A DNA stretch of 64,000 bases from Hordeum vulgare subsp. vulgare. Taxonomy: Eukaryota > Streptophyta > Magnoliopsida > Poales > Poaceae. The notes under the pieces were generated by a model that did no database searches, was not told the DNA's origin, and worked only from the letters and a program-made list of their open reading frames with translations. Each line of letters opens with the position of its first letter. Position 1 is the first letter of the stretch. Shown here in pieces: positions 1-16,060 of the stretch. A program made the position numbers and the translations under genes. Location of the stretch: NCBI RefSeq assembly GCF_904849725.1, contig NC_058518.1:508449225-508513224 (forward strand). The letters run 5' to 3'.

Positions 1-594
1 ATGCTTATGATTCGCCTGTAGTGGGTGGCTAGAGTGAAAGAAGCTTACACCCGAGTAAGGGGGGTATTTACGTACGTGAGTAAAGAGGGCTTGATGTTTA
101 AAGTTGTGGTTGGGTTTTACCTTAATGATCTTTAGTGGTTGTGGATGCTTGCTAGAGTTCCAATCATAAGTGCATATGATCCAAGTACGAAAAGTATGTT
201 AGTGTATGTCTCTCCCTCATTGCATATGATAAGTATCTATCGTGTTATATTCAATTGACTATGAACAATCTTTCTCTTGCATTATGAAAAAGCTTTCTAC
301 TAAACAACTAACTTAATTTATCTTTCTCTAAACATCCCCTAACTTTTATTTTCGTGTTCTTTGTTACCTTGCAAAACTATCTATTCCACCAACTAAGTAC
401 TTCTAATTTCCTTCTTGATCGCAAAGTAGTTTCATACTTGTTCTAAGTAAAGTAAGCGTTAGCGTGCATAGAGTTGTATCAGTGGTCGTTAGAACTTCAG
501 AGAATATTAATTCTATCTTTAGCTCCTCGTTGGGTTCGACACTCTTACTTGTCGAAGAAGGCTACAAACGATTCCCTACACTTGTGATTTATCA
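1..594 (+). repeat. 3' part of a Gypsy-type LTR, cut by the window edge
   Basis: This looks like the downstream part of a Triticeae Gypsy LTR. It ends in CA at 593-594 and is followed by a primer-binding-site-like stretch (606-623). The text around 525-594, with a 'gggttcgacactcttactt' segment, is typical of abundant Gypsy LTR ends in wheat and barley, which I recognise from general knowledge. The LTR start lies outside the window, so its length and target duplication cannot be judged. The 70-codon frame at 464-676 crosses the LTR end and is not a gene. Confidence 0.6.
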
Positions 595-847
595 AGGCCT
601 TTTTCTGACACCGTTGTTGGGGATCAATAGCGTAGTGGTTGATATTCTTGTGTGTGCTTGTTTGCTTTATCACTAAGTAATTTTATTTTCTGTTCTAAGT
701 TGTTTTCTATCTTTAGTTATGGGTAGGAAATGCAAAATACCCAAAAAATTAGTTGTACTTTCTAACCTAGTGATTGAGGAACCACCCAAAATGTACTATA
801 CTGCTCATAGAGCTAAGAAGGCTCAAGGAGATGAGCCTCGCAGATGA
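595..847 (+). pseudogene. Gypsy leader with primer-binding site and broken gag start
   Basis: Just after the LTR end, 606-623 reads TGACACCGTTGTTGGGGA, a decayed form of the TGGCGCCGTTGCCGGGGA primer-binding site used by many grass Gypsy elements. An ATG at 719 opens a lysine-rich start (MGRKCKIPKK...) and runs 42 codons to a TGA at 845-847. This fits a gag remnant. Beyond about 830 the sequence becomes short imperfect iterations of 'gatgagcc', so the element is interrupted here. Confidence 0.5.
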
Positions 848-1476
848 GCCGGCTCATAAAGATAAGAATGCTCACGGAGATGAGCCTCACAAATAAGCCG
901 ACTTATGGAGATAAGCACGCTCCAGAGATAATGCAGCTCACGAAGATTATCCGGCTCTGGAGTCAAGACCCAACTTGAGGATGAGTACCAACCTAGAGAG
1001 ATAAGTCCCAGTTTCAAGGAGTCCAAATACAAGACGGAGAACCCCAACTTGGAAGACATGGAGGAACTAGAGGACTTAGAGTAGGACTCCGACTACGGGT
1101 ATAATCCTGAATATCTTGTAACCCTGGGGGCTCACCTATTATATAAAAGGGAGTCCTTGGATAATTAGAAGGACAAGTTTTAGACAGACAAGTCTCCAGA
1201 CAGATGTTTTGAGAACTCTCAAGACACTTGTTTTGGTAGGTCTCGAGATGGATGTTTTGATAGCTCTCGAGACAAAGGTAATGAAATAGCACCCTTGTAA
1301 TCGAGGCCATCACAATAATGACAATCAAGCAAGACGTAGGCTTTTACCTTCATCGGAGGGGCCGAACTTGGGTAAACTCGCGTCTTCTCGTTTTCGATCA
1401 ACCCCATCCGCCTAGCAGCAATAGCCTCATAACTTAGTCTTCTCACGAAGACATCTGTCGTGATAAAACCATGACA
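848..1476 (+). repeat. Second, unrelated LTR relic with a TATA box
   Basis: A TATA-like box (tattatataaaag, 1137-1149) sits upstream of a region ending 'ccatgaca' near 1475. It is followed by 'gtcggcctagtggg', which resembles a mutated Gypsy primer-binding site (normally TTGGCGCC-type). This suggests the U3-R-U5 of another Gypsy LTR joined to the first relic. The left boundary is not resolved, and the family is not identified. Confidence 0.4.
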
Positions 1477-3092
1477 GTCGGCCTAGTGGGAACTAGGTTA
1501 CCACGGCCCGTATGTCGCTGGCCCAGAGGACGACATGCGGGTCGTCCCTGCCCCAGTCGCTCCAGAGGAAGCTTATGCCTCTTCAGGACCCTTGCCATCG
1601 GTCCAAGCCTTGCCAAAGCGACTAGGCGCTAGGCTGCCTCGCGAGGCCTCTCCCACATGTCTACCTCACGAGTCTTGGCGCGTTGCACCATCCGTGGTGC
1701 CTTGTGCCCATCACGTGGATGACGTGCCCGCTCGAAGGAAGATGACAGAGGCTATGCTAGCAGGCGCGGCCAGAGACAAAAGCAGATTTCAAAAGTTTGC
1801 CACTTCAGTGAAAGAGGATCATGATGAAGCAGCGTGCCAGGGCAGAGGTCATCGTCGAGCCCACGACTACGTCACAAAGACTGCATGCTTTACTAGGCGA
1901 AGACCACCTTTAGTGATGATAGGACTGGCTCCTGCCCCCCTTCTAATTGTCGTCCTATGGGCACCCTTTCCCGTCGATATTTTTGGGGAAGAGGACCAAG
2001 GCACTACAAAAGGGTAAGGTCCACATCCATGTAAGGGGATCGAGCCATTCTCTCCCCCAACACCCCATGTACTGGAGCCTGAGCTCCTCCTTTTCCAAGG
2101 CAACCAAATCACAACGAGGAGTAGAGTTTTACACTGCACGATGACCCTAACCTAGGTAGCTCGTGTGTCCCTGTCATTTCCGATGAGAAGGAGTGAGATC
2201 GCTGTCAACCTTGCTGTGTTTATCGTTGTGTTGCATGTCGCAAGCCAATCCCCCCAGTGTTCGTCCTCGTTCTTGGACGCAGATCCGAGACTCCGACAAA
2301 GACGTCCATGGTCTGGATCAAGGAGAAGGAGCGGCGCCACCACCGCCTTTGTGCTGCCTACTTGAACCATGCCGCCGGATCTACGACATTGAGGTTCCTA
2401 AAGGACCGCACCACCATCACGACGCCCACCACAACAACTCGCAAGGGACACCACCGCTGCCCCGCGTCGCCCGTTGTGTAGCAGCCGCCAAAGGAGGTGG
2501 CTTGCACACGGCCAACACGCCACCACCAGGAGCCAGACGCACATCCCGGCACGCCCCCCCCCCCCCCCGCCCGCCCGCTAGATTCGCGCCACCGGAGCAG
2601 AGCACCCCCGCCGCCCCCACGTTCCATAGCCCCTGCCGGGACTCCAGCCATCTCCCGCGCTGCGAGTACGCCACCTGGGGCCAGATTCGTCTGGACCTGG
2701 CCAGGGAACCACCCGCACGTCACCGTCGAAGCGAGACTTATCGCAGCCGCCGTGCCAAAGACCGGCAGCTGCCTGCTACCGCGTCGATGACCTGCTCGCC
2801 CGTCAGAGTGCTGAAAGGGCCCGCGCCAGCCTCAAGCCCCTACTTGAGCAGTCGTCCCGCGCCAAGCAGAGAGGCACCAGGCCCCGACTGCCACCTAAGC
2901 CGGCATGGCTTTACCCGTTGGTGCATTGCGGGGTCAACAGGGGAGGAGGGTCGGGGAGGTAAGGGACACGGCCGGGCGCTAGGGTTTGCCCCCGGTCACC
3001 TGCGGGGAAGAGGCGGGGGAGGGAGGGAAGGAAAAAACCTTTTGGTTTGTCTTACACTTGATTCTTTTTTGAACATCGATATAGGTAGTTAA
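1477..3092. other. GC-rich stretch, no recognisable gene
   Basis: The first part (to about 2150) may be internal Gypsy sequence. From 2150 to 3060 it is rich in CCG/CCACC and poly-C (a C run near 2553). Two long frames occur on the plus strand (1535-2017 and 2193-3092). Both are proline/arginine-rich, without a domain I recognise, and several overlapping frames on both strands are equally open. This is the usual effect of GC-rich sequence, so I do not call a gene. Confidence 0.5.
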
Positions 3093-5270
3093 GAGCAACT
3101 CCAACGGGTCGACCCAAACGGATGGCGATTTTTTCCGCTTTTTGTCCGTTTGGGTCGGCCGCCCGCCCTGTTTTAGATTTGGGTCGGCACTGCGCCCAAC
3201 ACGTCGACCCATATGTGCCGGCGTGGCCGTGTGGCCACCCTATTTCAACAAATAGCTCATTTTTTCATTGCTTTTGCATTCAAACATATAGTCAAATAAC
3301 ATAGCTTCAACCGAATAAAATAACATAGTTTTACAAGCCGAATAAAAGTAAAAATGTCTCACATAGTTTTGCAAGCTGAATAAAGAAGATACGTCTATTG
3401 GTTGTCAACATGAGCCCACGTATGCTCAACTAAATCATTTTGCAGTTGCACGTAAGTTTCCCAATTACGCATGTCATGCTAAAATTTGGTGAACTGTTCA
3501 AACGTTGCCGCTCCTCCATGCTCAGACACAACATGCTCACCCTGAAACTGAAACCCTTGATCGTACAAACGTTCCGGGCGCCCATCTTCTACGATCATAT
3601 TGTGCATGATTACACAAGCAGTCATCACCTCCCATAGTTTCTGCATGCTCCAGGTGTTAGCAGGATACCGAACGATGCCCCATCGAGATTGCAAAACACC
3701 AAAGGCACGCTCGACATCTTTCCTAGCACTCTCTTGCTCTTGGGTAAATCTTTTCCTTTTCTCTCCGACAGGGTTGGTGATTGTCTTGACAATAATGCCC
3801 CACTCAGGATAGATACCGTCGCCCAGGTAGTATCCTTTGTCGTAGTTGTGGACATTGATAGTAAAGTTCACTGGTGGACTGTTGCCTTAAGCAAGCCTAG
3901 CAAACACCGACGAGCGGCGAGCACTGAAGCACGTTGATATCATTGTGTGATCCGGCCATGCCAAAGAAAGAGTGCCACATCCAGAGATCTTGAGACGCCA
4001 CGGCCTCTAGTATGACAGTGCAAGCCCTGACATGGCCCTTATACTGCCCTTGCAAAGCAGAAGGGTAGTTCTTCCACTCCCAGTGCATGCAGTCTATGCT
4101 GCCAAGCATCCCTGGGAAGCCCCTGCTGGCATTCATTGCCAACAAACGGGTTGTATCTTCAGGAGTCGGCTCTCTCAAGTACTCAGGGCCAAACACAGCA
4201 GTAATAGCCTTGGAAAACTTATACAGGGACTCTAGGCATGTAGACTCACTCATACGGACGTACTCGTCAATGATATCACCGGGTCCGTATGCAAGCATTC
4301 GGATGGCGGCAGTGCATTTCTGATAAGAGGAGAAACCAATCTTTCCAACGACATCCTCTTTGCACTCGAAATAGTCATTGTAGCTGACCACCCCCTCTCT
4401 AATACAGTTGAAAAGATGCCTACTCATATGAAAACGGCGGCGGAATTTCTGATGTTTGAACAACGGATTTGTTGTATCAAAGTAGTCCTAGAAGGAGATG
4501 CTCGCTCTCTCGGTTGCGACTCAACGTCGGAAGTTGACCCGGAATGGGGCCATGGAACAACGGCTGCTGGCTATTGAGGTGGTGATGGACCAACACGATA
4601 GCCAATATCTCCTCCTCGTCGTCGGACGACGAATCGTCGGAGTCACAAAGGAAATTGTGAAAAAAGAACTCGTCGGCGGAGTCCATTTTGTACCTTGGCA
4701 AACTATCGAACAATTTGCACGCATCGACGAAGGAGACGGACGGCGAAGGGAGTCGCGGCGCGCCCGGACCACCTAGCTGCCCTGTCGGCGTCCGACCAGA
4801 GTGCCGGTGAGGATCTGGGCGGGGCGGCGAGGCGGCTTCTTGGTCGCGGTCGCGGCTGTGTCGGTGGGGGGGGGGGAATCAGTCGGTTCACCGGCGGCAA
4901 GACGACGGTGGCGGGCGACGTGGGAGGTGGCGGCGTTGCTGAGCGGATCTTGCGGTGCCGGCAGCTGGTAGAGTCACGGGAAAAAGTGGGCGGCGGCGTC
5001 GGCGATGAAGGGGGCGAGGGTTGTTGTTGGATGGGGGGACAATGTGCCACCGACCAGCGGGCCCGAGGGGAGGAGAAGGCGAGCGCACCGCGTCCGTCTC
5101 GTGTCCGCGCCGATGTAAATCCGGCTAAAAAATGGGCCGGGAAATGGATCGTCCGCGAACGAAAAGCGGACGCGCGTCCGTTTGGGTCTGCGTGTTGGAC
5201 CGATTTTTATGTCCGCATCGATCCAAACGAACGTCAACGAACGAAATGAATCGTCGCGTTGGAGTTGCTA
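3093..5270 (-). mobile_element. PIF/Harbinger DNA transposon, 2.2 kb
   Basis: The left end reads GAGCAACTCCAACG. The inverted right end reads TAGCAACTCCAACG, sharing 13 bases. Both ends are flanked by TAA (3090-3092 and 5271-5273), the 3 bp duplication typical of PIF/Harbinger. A DDE transposase remnant lies inside on the minus strand. The GC-rich part between the transposase start and the right end (4700-5240) has no recognised product; the second Myb-like protein of autonomous elements was not found. The copy is therefore probably immobile unless helped in trans. Confidence 0.88.
3479..4686 (-). pseudogene. Harbinger transposase (HARBI1-like), frameshifted
   Basis: Three consecutive minus-strand blocks make one DDE_Tnp_4-type transposase. 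The N-terminal block starts with MDSADEFFFH at 4686 and has an acidic Asp/Ser tract. The middle block has KFRRRFHMSRHLF and the nuclease motifs GSIDCMHWEWK and GSHNDINVL. The C-terminal block has GYYLGDGIYPEW and DVERAFGVLQSRW. Reading frame is lost near 4490 (between HLLL and DYFDTTN). It is lost again near 3890, where a few extra bases follow DINVLQCSPL and an in-frame TAA appears in place of a usual Glu codon. The catalytic Asp/Asp/Glu context is still visible, so decay is moderate. The family excises and inserts DNA with a Myb-like partner; this copy cannot encode a full protein. Confidence 0.9.
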
Positions 5271-5273
5271 TAA

Positions 5274-6241
5274 TATATGACCTTCTTTTAATTGAAAAAA
5301 AAAAGAAAAAAAAAGGAACTGTACATACAGATTTGTGGAGCGTGTCGCGCTCGTGATCCGGATGGGGAGTGTGGCAGAAGTGAAGTAGTGGTAGATGGCT
5401 AGACGCCGGGCGGTTGGGACGGATGGATCCAGCTGAGCAGAAACGAACGGACATGCCGCACGTTATCGTCGGTGCCCGCACCTTCTCCTTCCTTTCCTAC
5501 TACTACTACTTCTTCTTTTTCCTGGAATTAATATAAATGCCCTTTTATTTATTCTTTACGAAATACTAGTAAAATACAACAGCAAGTGGTCAGTGATGCC
5601 CACCTTTTCCTCACAAAACAAAATAATAGAAAAATACTCGTGAATGTATTAATTATAAAGTGGTCGCCACGATACTCCCGTTCCAAGTAGGCGTATTCTA
5701 TAGTACTACTGTACTATTATTGCGCCTGAGTATTATTTTTATTTTCCCATTGCAGCTCCGTCGGTGGCTCCCAATTAATCAGTTAATTAATCGGCTGATT
5801 AACCACGGGTGGTTTAAGGACACCGACGGTATCGCATCGGTACGACTTCGCCGGGGACGGCTAGGTCGATCGATCTAAATGGCCGCGTCCGGTTCTTCAT
5901 GAGGATGCCGGTCAAGATGCAAATGCCGCTCTACTCCTTCCATCTAGCTGCACCGCGATCTAAACACGTACTCCTACTATACTACATGGATGCTCGCACG
6001 AGAGCTAGCAAAATGGATGCATCTACTATTGTTGTTAGAACATTCATCATCCCTACTATACAAACCCGTCTTAAATATTTGGACGGACAGTTCGGTCACT
6101 GATCGCTCGTGAAAAACAGACCTAGACAAAAGTCCTAAACGGGCCTCAAACGTCCGAACTAACCGTCACCCTTTATATCCAGTCGAAACTAGGACGATAA
6201 GAAATAGAGAAAGTATATAATATGAAAACATGTCTTATGAT
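5274..6241. other. Intergenic, no gene seen
   Basis: An A-rich run lies at 5291-5311. Otherwise this is AT-rich sequence without protein-like frames, splice-supported exons or clear TE termini. Confidence 0.5.
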
Positions 6242-6310
6242 GTATTCCCTCCGTAAATAATATAAAATTATTTAGATCTAATAAATCTAAAGTATTAGTG
6301 ATCTAAACGC
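6242..6310. mobile_element. Truncated Stowaway-type MITE
   Basis: A TA is followed by 'ttccctccgtaaataatataa', close to the Stowaway terminus. The middle ('agtattagtgatctaaacgc') matches the centre and right arm seen in Triticeae MITEs of this class. The right terminus is missing, replaced after about 6310 by unrelated T-rich sequence. Confidence 0.6.
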
Positions 6311-6969
6311 TTTTTTTTCCAGGAAGGTAAGTATCAATACGTACCTCGCGAAAAATATATTAAAAATCAATATGTATTTGATATTTTAAATGTATATGTT
6401 TTTTCTATAGAATTGAACAAATCTATACAATTTTTTTTTGCAAGTACATACGCACTACATTATGAAGCGAAGCCGAGTTAGAAGTATTCATTCACTCATT
6501 TAGATTCTCCTAACACGTGGGGCTGTCATATTGTACGTACAATTTTGGAGAATCATTGGGCGTGCAGGATGACGGACTGGGTTCGGTAGTACGTAAACGT
6601 ACGTAGAATTATTATTACATGGGTTCATTCATCTCCTCCACGTGACGGTGCTTGGTGGGAGAACGTGATGATGTTTTTTTCTATTTACGTTACACACACA
6701 CCACGGCATGCAGGCAGATGCTACGTACCGTCCGATCCGATGCTGATGGTAAGTTTTTTCTTTTTCTTTTTCTTCTTTGAACAAAAAATGCTGATGGTAA
6801 GTCAAAGCCGTCCGTGTGTGTGTGCGAGTGTGGCTTTCAAGGCACGGCCAGGTTATTTTAGCTGGCGTTTCAATTCCGTCACGCACCGCCCGCCACCTAA
6901 TCTCGGCAAGGGAAGCGGGAGAGAGAAAGAGCGCCCGTCACACGAGACCTACCCCAAACCTACTTCACC
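6311..6969. other. Intergenic, no gene seen
   Basis: AT-rich sequence with T runs. The short open frames on both strands (for example 6629-6886 and 6665-7000) overlap each other and show no domain. Confidence 0.45.
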
Positions 6970-7215
6970 AACTTCGTCAAACATACACTCATCACTATAA
7001 ACGTATACATATACATTCTATTTTTATGAATATCTTTGAGAAATTAGACTGAAATATCATCTCGAGATTTATGAAGTCCTCGTCGTCGATGAAAACCTCT
7101 CATCTCATTGTGCATCGTCCGGAATCATGAAATAAAATTCAGAAATAATACGAGCATCAAGACTTGAACCCTAATGGGCTGATAGTACCACTGTTACACT
7201 GACCACCCAATCACA
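6970..7215 (-). mobile_element. Au-like SINE (tRNA-derived)
   Basis: Read on the minus strand this starts with an RNA polymerase III A-box-like segment (GGTCAGTGTAACAGTGG, about 7204-7188). A B box, GGGTTCAAGTC, lies at 7171-7161. The body then resembles the Au SINE consensus of Triticeae ('gatgctcg', 'atttcatgattccgg', 'gacgacgagga', and an end rich in 'gtgtatg'). I recognise the family from general knowledge; the copy is diverged. No reverse transcriptase is expected, since such elements use LINE machinery. Confidence 0.75.
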
Positions 7216-7870
7216 ATTTGATTCGCACAGTATGTGTCAACTAAGGCAAAATATTCCACCACAATCATTACTATCACACATGTGTAGCTTTTTTTTAGCA
7301 TATATACAAATTCAAAACCTTTAGAGTACCCTTAAACCCTCCCCGGTGCAACCAAATTATGCCCGTGGCATTTGCTAATGATGAGCTCGACCAAACAGTA
7401 AAATCGATTTTTTCTGAAAGCAAATCAAAAAGTTTTTTTTCTTGTGTGAAACATTGAGAAGAGTTTTGATAGGCTGCAAAATTTAATCACCATGTGACAT
7501 TCATGGAAATTGTGAAAAACAAAAAACAGAAACGATGCTTCATGATGTCATTTTCAAACGCGTTTTGAAGCATCGCCTTTTTGTCCACATTTTCCTCGAA
7601 TGTCATCTGGTGATGAAATTTTGTAAGCTATCACAACTTTTCTCGATGCTTCACACAATAAAGTTCATCTTGTTTGATTTTTTTTCATTTCTTCCTGATT
7701 TTACCATTCACCCGAGCTCACATGAGCTTAGAACAATGCTTTCGTTTTTCTTCTTCTTTTCTTGAAAAATGATGTATGTTAATTAAGGCATAACATTCCA
7801 CCACAAAAAGGAACAATGAAGGTAAAATATGTTCATTATTATCACACATGAACATACCCCCCCCCCCCCC
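7216..7870. repeat. Intergenic with a dispersed direct repeat and a C run
   Basis: The motif 'ttccaccacaa' followed by 'atcacacatg' occurs near 7255-7282 and again near 7795-7850, with 'aaggca' upstream of both. The copies are about 550 bp apart and differ by small insertions. A poly-C run lies at 7857-7870. No gene is apparent. Confidence 0.5.
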
Positions 7871-8122
7871 GGCCCGTCCCAAAATAAGTGTCTTAAGCTT
7901 AATACTCCCTCCGTTTCTAAATATAAGTCTTTGTAGAGATTCCACTAGTAGACTAGATACGGATGTATATAGACATATTTTAGAGTGTATATTCACTCAT
8001 TTTGCTCCGTATGTAGACACCTAGTGAAATCGCTTAAAAGACTTATATTTAGGAACGAAGGGAGTAGAATTTTGTACTAGAGCTAGTACAAAGTTGAGAC
8101 AATTATTTTAGGACAGAGGGAG
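7871..8122. mobile_element. Outer Stowaway MITE, split by another MITE
   Basis: The left arm 'cccgtcccaaaataagtgtc' (from 7874) and the right arm 'gagacaattattttaggaca' (8096-8115), ending gagggag at 8122, are inverted complements typical of Stowaway. A TA follows at 8123. The two arms are separated by a complete second Stowaway at 7905-8064. The extreme left end is merged with the C run, so its exact start is uncertain. Confidence 0.7.
7905..8064. mobile_element. Inner Stowaway MITE, 160 bp, intact ends
   Basis: It begins CTCCCTCCGTTTCTAAATA and ends with the imperfect inverted complement, finishing gaagggag. It is flanked by TA at 7903-7904 and 8065-8066, the canonical Tc1/mariner-type target duplication. 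It is non-coding and would need a transposase in trans. Confidence 0.9.
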
Positions 8123-9300
8123 TACTAAATAAACCAACTTTTCATAAATTCCGACCCAAATTTAAAATTTAGTTCGTCTAAGTGAACTAAGGAGGGGTAG
8201 AGAACACATCCAATGTTTAAATTTTCATCCCTATGCTTCGTCATGCAGGACCGTACTGCATCGAATTAGGTCATGGCTTAACACATCGGAGTTGCATAAT
8301 CTAGCATCACGATGAACCTTTCGAGCTCTTTCTAGAGTTTGAAAGTTGTTGAAGCAATAACCGTGTAACATTGAACGGTGACCTAGTCGTATAAAATATA
8401 TGATAAGTGAAAATTTACAAATGCCAACCGGTTTTAGGGCAAAGACGGACGATATGACAATGCACGGGTGCATGATAGGTTTGTCAAGATCCATAGATCC
8501 AGGGCCTTCACATTTGTCGTATGAAGCGTGTGTGATTGGAGGGTGCGTTTTTGCATGCTCACTATATGATTTTCCTTGTGATTGAGATCACTATGCAGCC
8601 TATATTATGTATAACCCGAGAAAGTAGTTGAACTACGAACTGCTAGGTTATCGATCGAAGAAAGTGGCAAGCCCCTATGAAGGTAGAGGCGGGGCTTTGA
8701 TATCACCTCTAGAGAAGCAGGTATCCGTGCGGCTATTCACGACCTTCAGTGCGAAGTCCCAATTATTATGAGGTTTGAGGTATTTCTTTTAAAAGTTTCG
8801 ATATTTCTTATGATTAATATAATATAAAGAGCATAACGGAGTGTCTCATGAGTCCGCAACATTTGCCTAAAGCATAATAGAGTGCACAATGAACCAGCGC
8901 CACTATCTTGGTTTTGCTAGCATAATCACACCGAAGGTAAATTTTTGTTTTTGTTTTTTTCCTTTAGGCTTCGTTTAGTATGGGTGTAATATTTTACACC
9001 TGTATTTATTATACATGTGTATTCTACAGATCATAACATGACTTTTACCTGTTTAAAAACAACGAACAGAGGTCTGTATATATTTTACAAGTGTATATGG
9101 TTGTGAAACGGCGATCCAATCAGGGCCTTAGCCGCCTCCCTCAACCCTAACTTTTTGGAGTTCGACCACCCCCTAAACGAAGATCATCATACTATGTTCT
9201 GAATAGAGCTTTCTCCTTGGTAAAAACATTCTTTTCACTAGTCTTCTCATATTATTATTACTATCATTTTATCCTAAAGTTTTATTATCCTCCTATAGTT
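8123..9300. other. Intergenic upstream of the MAP kinase gene
   Basis: I see no gene. The segment 8963-9131 ('aggcttcgtttag' to 'aatcagggcctta') may be an hAT-type MITE with poor inverted ends, but the match is too weak to call. The last 100 bases before 9300 are AT-rich and may contain the MAP kinase promoter; no single TATA element stands out. Confidence 0.4.
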
Positions 9301-9323
9301 TTTAAAATCCAGAGCACGAGTGG

Positions 9324-9761
9324 ATGAGCGGTGGCAAAAAGCAGAGATGCGGATCGGACGGCGCAGAAGAGTCCAACGAGCAGCAGCACCGCCAGCCGCA
9401 GCCCATGGCATGTGGCCCAGATGAAACGGAGAGAGGCATCTCTCTCCCGATTAAAACCAACAACAACAACGGCAAGTCGGCAGCAAAGCAGACAAGAGAA
9501 GGAAATCTACCTCCCTCCTCCCCTCCCCTCCCCTCCGGCATCCACCCGCTCTCCGGCGCGCCGCCAGATCGGGCCAGAAGAGGAGGGCGGGCACCTACCT
9601 TACCCCTCTCCTCCCCGGCGGCAGCCTGCGCTCGGTCGCCGCGGCGTGTGCGTTTGGCGGTTCGGGAGTCGGGCGGTCCGGCGCCGCGCGCGGGAGGGCA
9701 GGGGTCCGTCCGGTCTCCGGAACCGTCTTGGAGGGCAGATCGGCCCGTCCGGCAACCGGTA
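9324..9761 (+). promoter_or_regulatory. Probable 5' leader, open in frame with the MAP kinase start
   Basis: This GC-rich stretch directly precedes the MQRSK start of the kinase. An ATG at 9324 is in the same frame as the ATG at 9762 (438 bases, 146 codons, no stop). The encoded sequence is low-complexity (Gln, Asn, Pro, Arg) and resembles no MAP kinase N terminus I know. I therefore treat it as 5' untranslated sequence that happens to be open. The context at 9324 is weak (T at -3), while 9762 has G at -3. An extended isoform remains possible. Confidence 0.5.
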
Positions 9762-14987
<5,226 letters not shown>

Positions 14988-15901
14988 CGGCTATGAAGAC
15001 GGCAGCGCCGCGTCTCCAGACTCGTTGATCGGAACGGTAGCAACCGGAGGCATTGGCCTGAAATAAGTTGGCGGATGAGGATCGTCTGGACGACGACGAA
15101 GGCATACATAGATGAATATGAAAACCTCTCTAGGCTACACAAAAAAGACGGAGGGTTTGGCCAGATGAGCTGTTTATTTAGGTGGGAATGAAAATTAATT
15201 AGCTGGTTAGCGGCTGGAGGCAGGTCAACTCAACACAGAAATGAAGTCTGTAATGTGCTACTGTACTATCCAACAGGCTAATTAATCAATTAATTAAAGG
15301 GATGATGGTCCATTGATCATCATCATATGATTCATTCACTCGTAGATCTACCATGCATTCATGCTGGATGGAAATGTTAGCCTAGTATTTTGATTGTAGT
15401 TTTGTAGTACTACTGTCATATGAAGCACATTGTAGTCTTGACCAATCATATCACTGGATATCACTGACCATGGCTTCACACACTTTGCATCGCATGACGT
15501 GGACTTGTGAAATCATGTGTGGTTTTATTTTTGTGCCAACATTAAAAATCAGAGTTTGCTAGCGATGGCCCGAACAGACACTGTAAGCACACGACATAAC
15601 TATGAGCCACTTCTTTTTCGCCTGGAATTCTGCCATCCAGTCCTTTTCTGAGATTGTAGTTTGAAATTGTGGTATGAGTTGTGGCTGAAATGTCTCTAAT
15701 GCATTTAGACTGAAACTGTTTGCTGAAATGCTAACACTTGTTGTTTTGAACAATTTCTTGTTGAATATGAGCACAAAAGTGATTTATGAAGCACAAAAGT
15801 GATTTATGAATATTATAAAGTGCTAAATATTATGACAAAAAGGCAGTGTAGTTTCCTTTGTTACAAAAGAGGATCAACTACGCATACATACATAAAAAAT
15901 A
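14988..15901 (+). other. Kinase 3' region and intergenic DNA
   Basis: The first few hundred bases after the stop probably hold the 3' untranslated region; I cannot fix the poly(A) site. A 20-base unit (agcacaaaagtgatttatga) is repeated twice in tandem at about 15769-15808. No other gene is visible. Confidence 0.5.
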
Positions 15902-16060
15902 TTTCATTTGTTCTTAAATATAAGTTTTTTTTAGAGATTTTACTAAGGTACTACATACGAAACAAAATGAGTGAACCTACACTCTAAAATATGTCTATAT
16001 ACATTCGTATGTAATCCTCTAGTCGAATCTTAAAAGACTTATATTTAGAAATGGATGAAG
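15902..16060. mobile_element. Decayed Stowaway MITE
   Basis: Same family as the MITE at 7905. The left arm 'gttcttaaatataag' and right arm 'gacttatatttagaaatgga' are imperfect inverted complements, flanked by TA at 15900-15901 and 16061-16062. Internal text ('aaaatgagtgaacctacactc', 'tatgtctatatacat') also matches that family. Confidence 0.82.

Noticed and set aside
1535..2017. 160-codon plus-strand frame
   Set aside because: Lies in probable Gypsy interior; no domain, and the composition is typical of GC-rich filler.
2193..3092. 299-codon plus-strand frame
   Set aside because: Proline/arginine/histidine-rich, GC-driven, with overlapping open frames on the other strand and no recognisable domain.
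4695..5249. 184-codon plus-strand frame
   Set aside because: Gly/Arg-rich shadow in the GC-rich end of the Harbinger element.
8963..9131. Possible hAT MITE
   Set aside because: Inverted ends match poorly and no 8 bp duplication was found.
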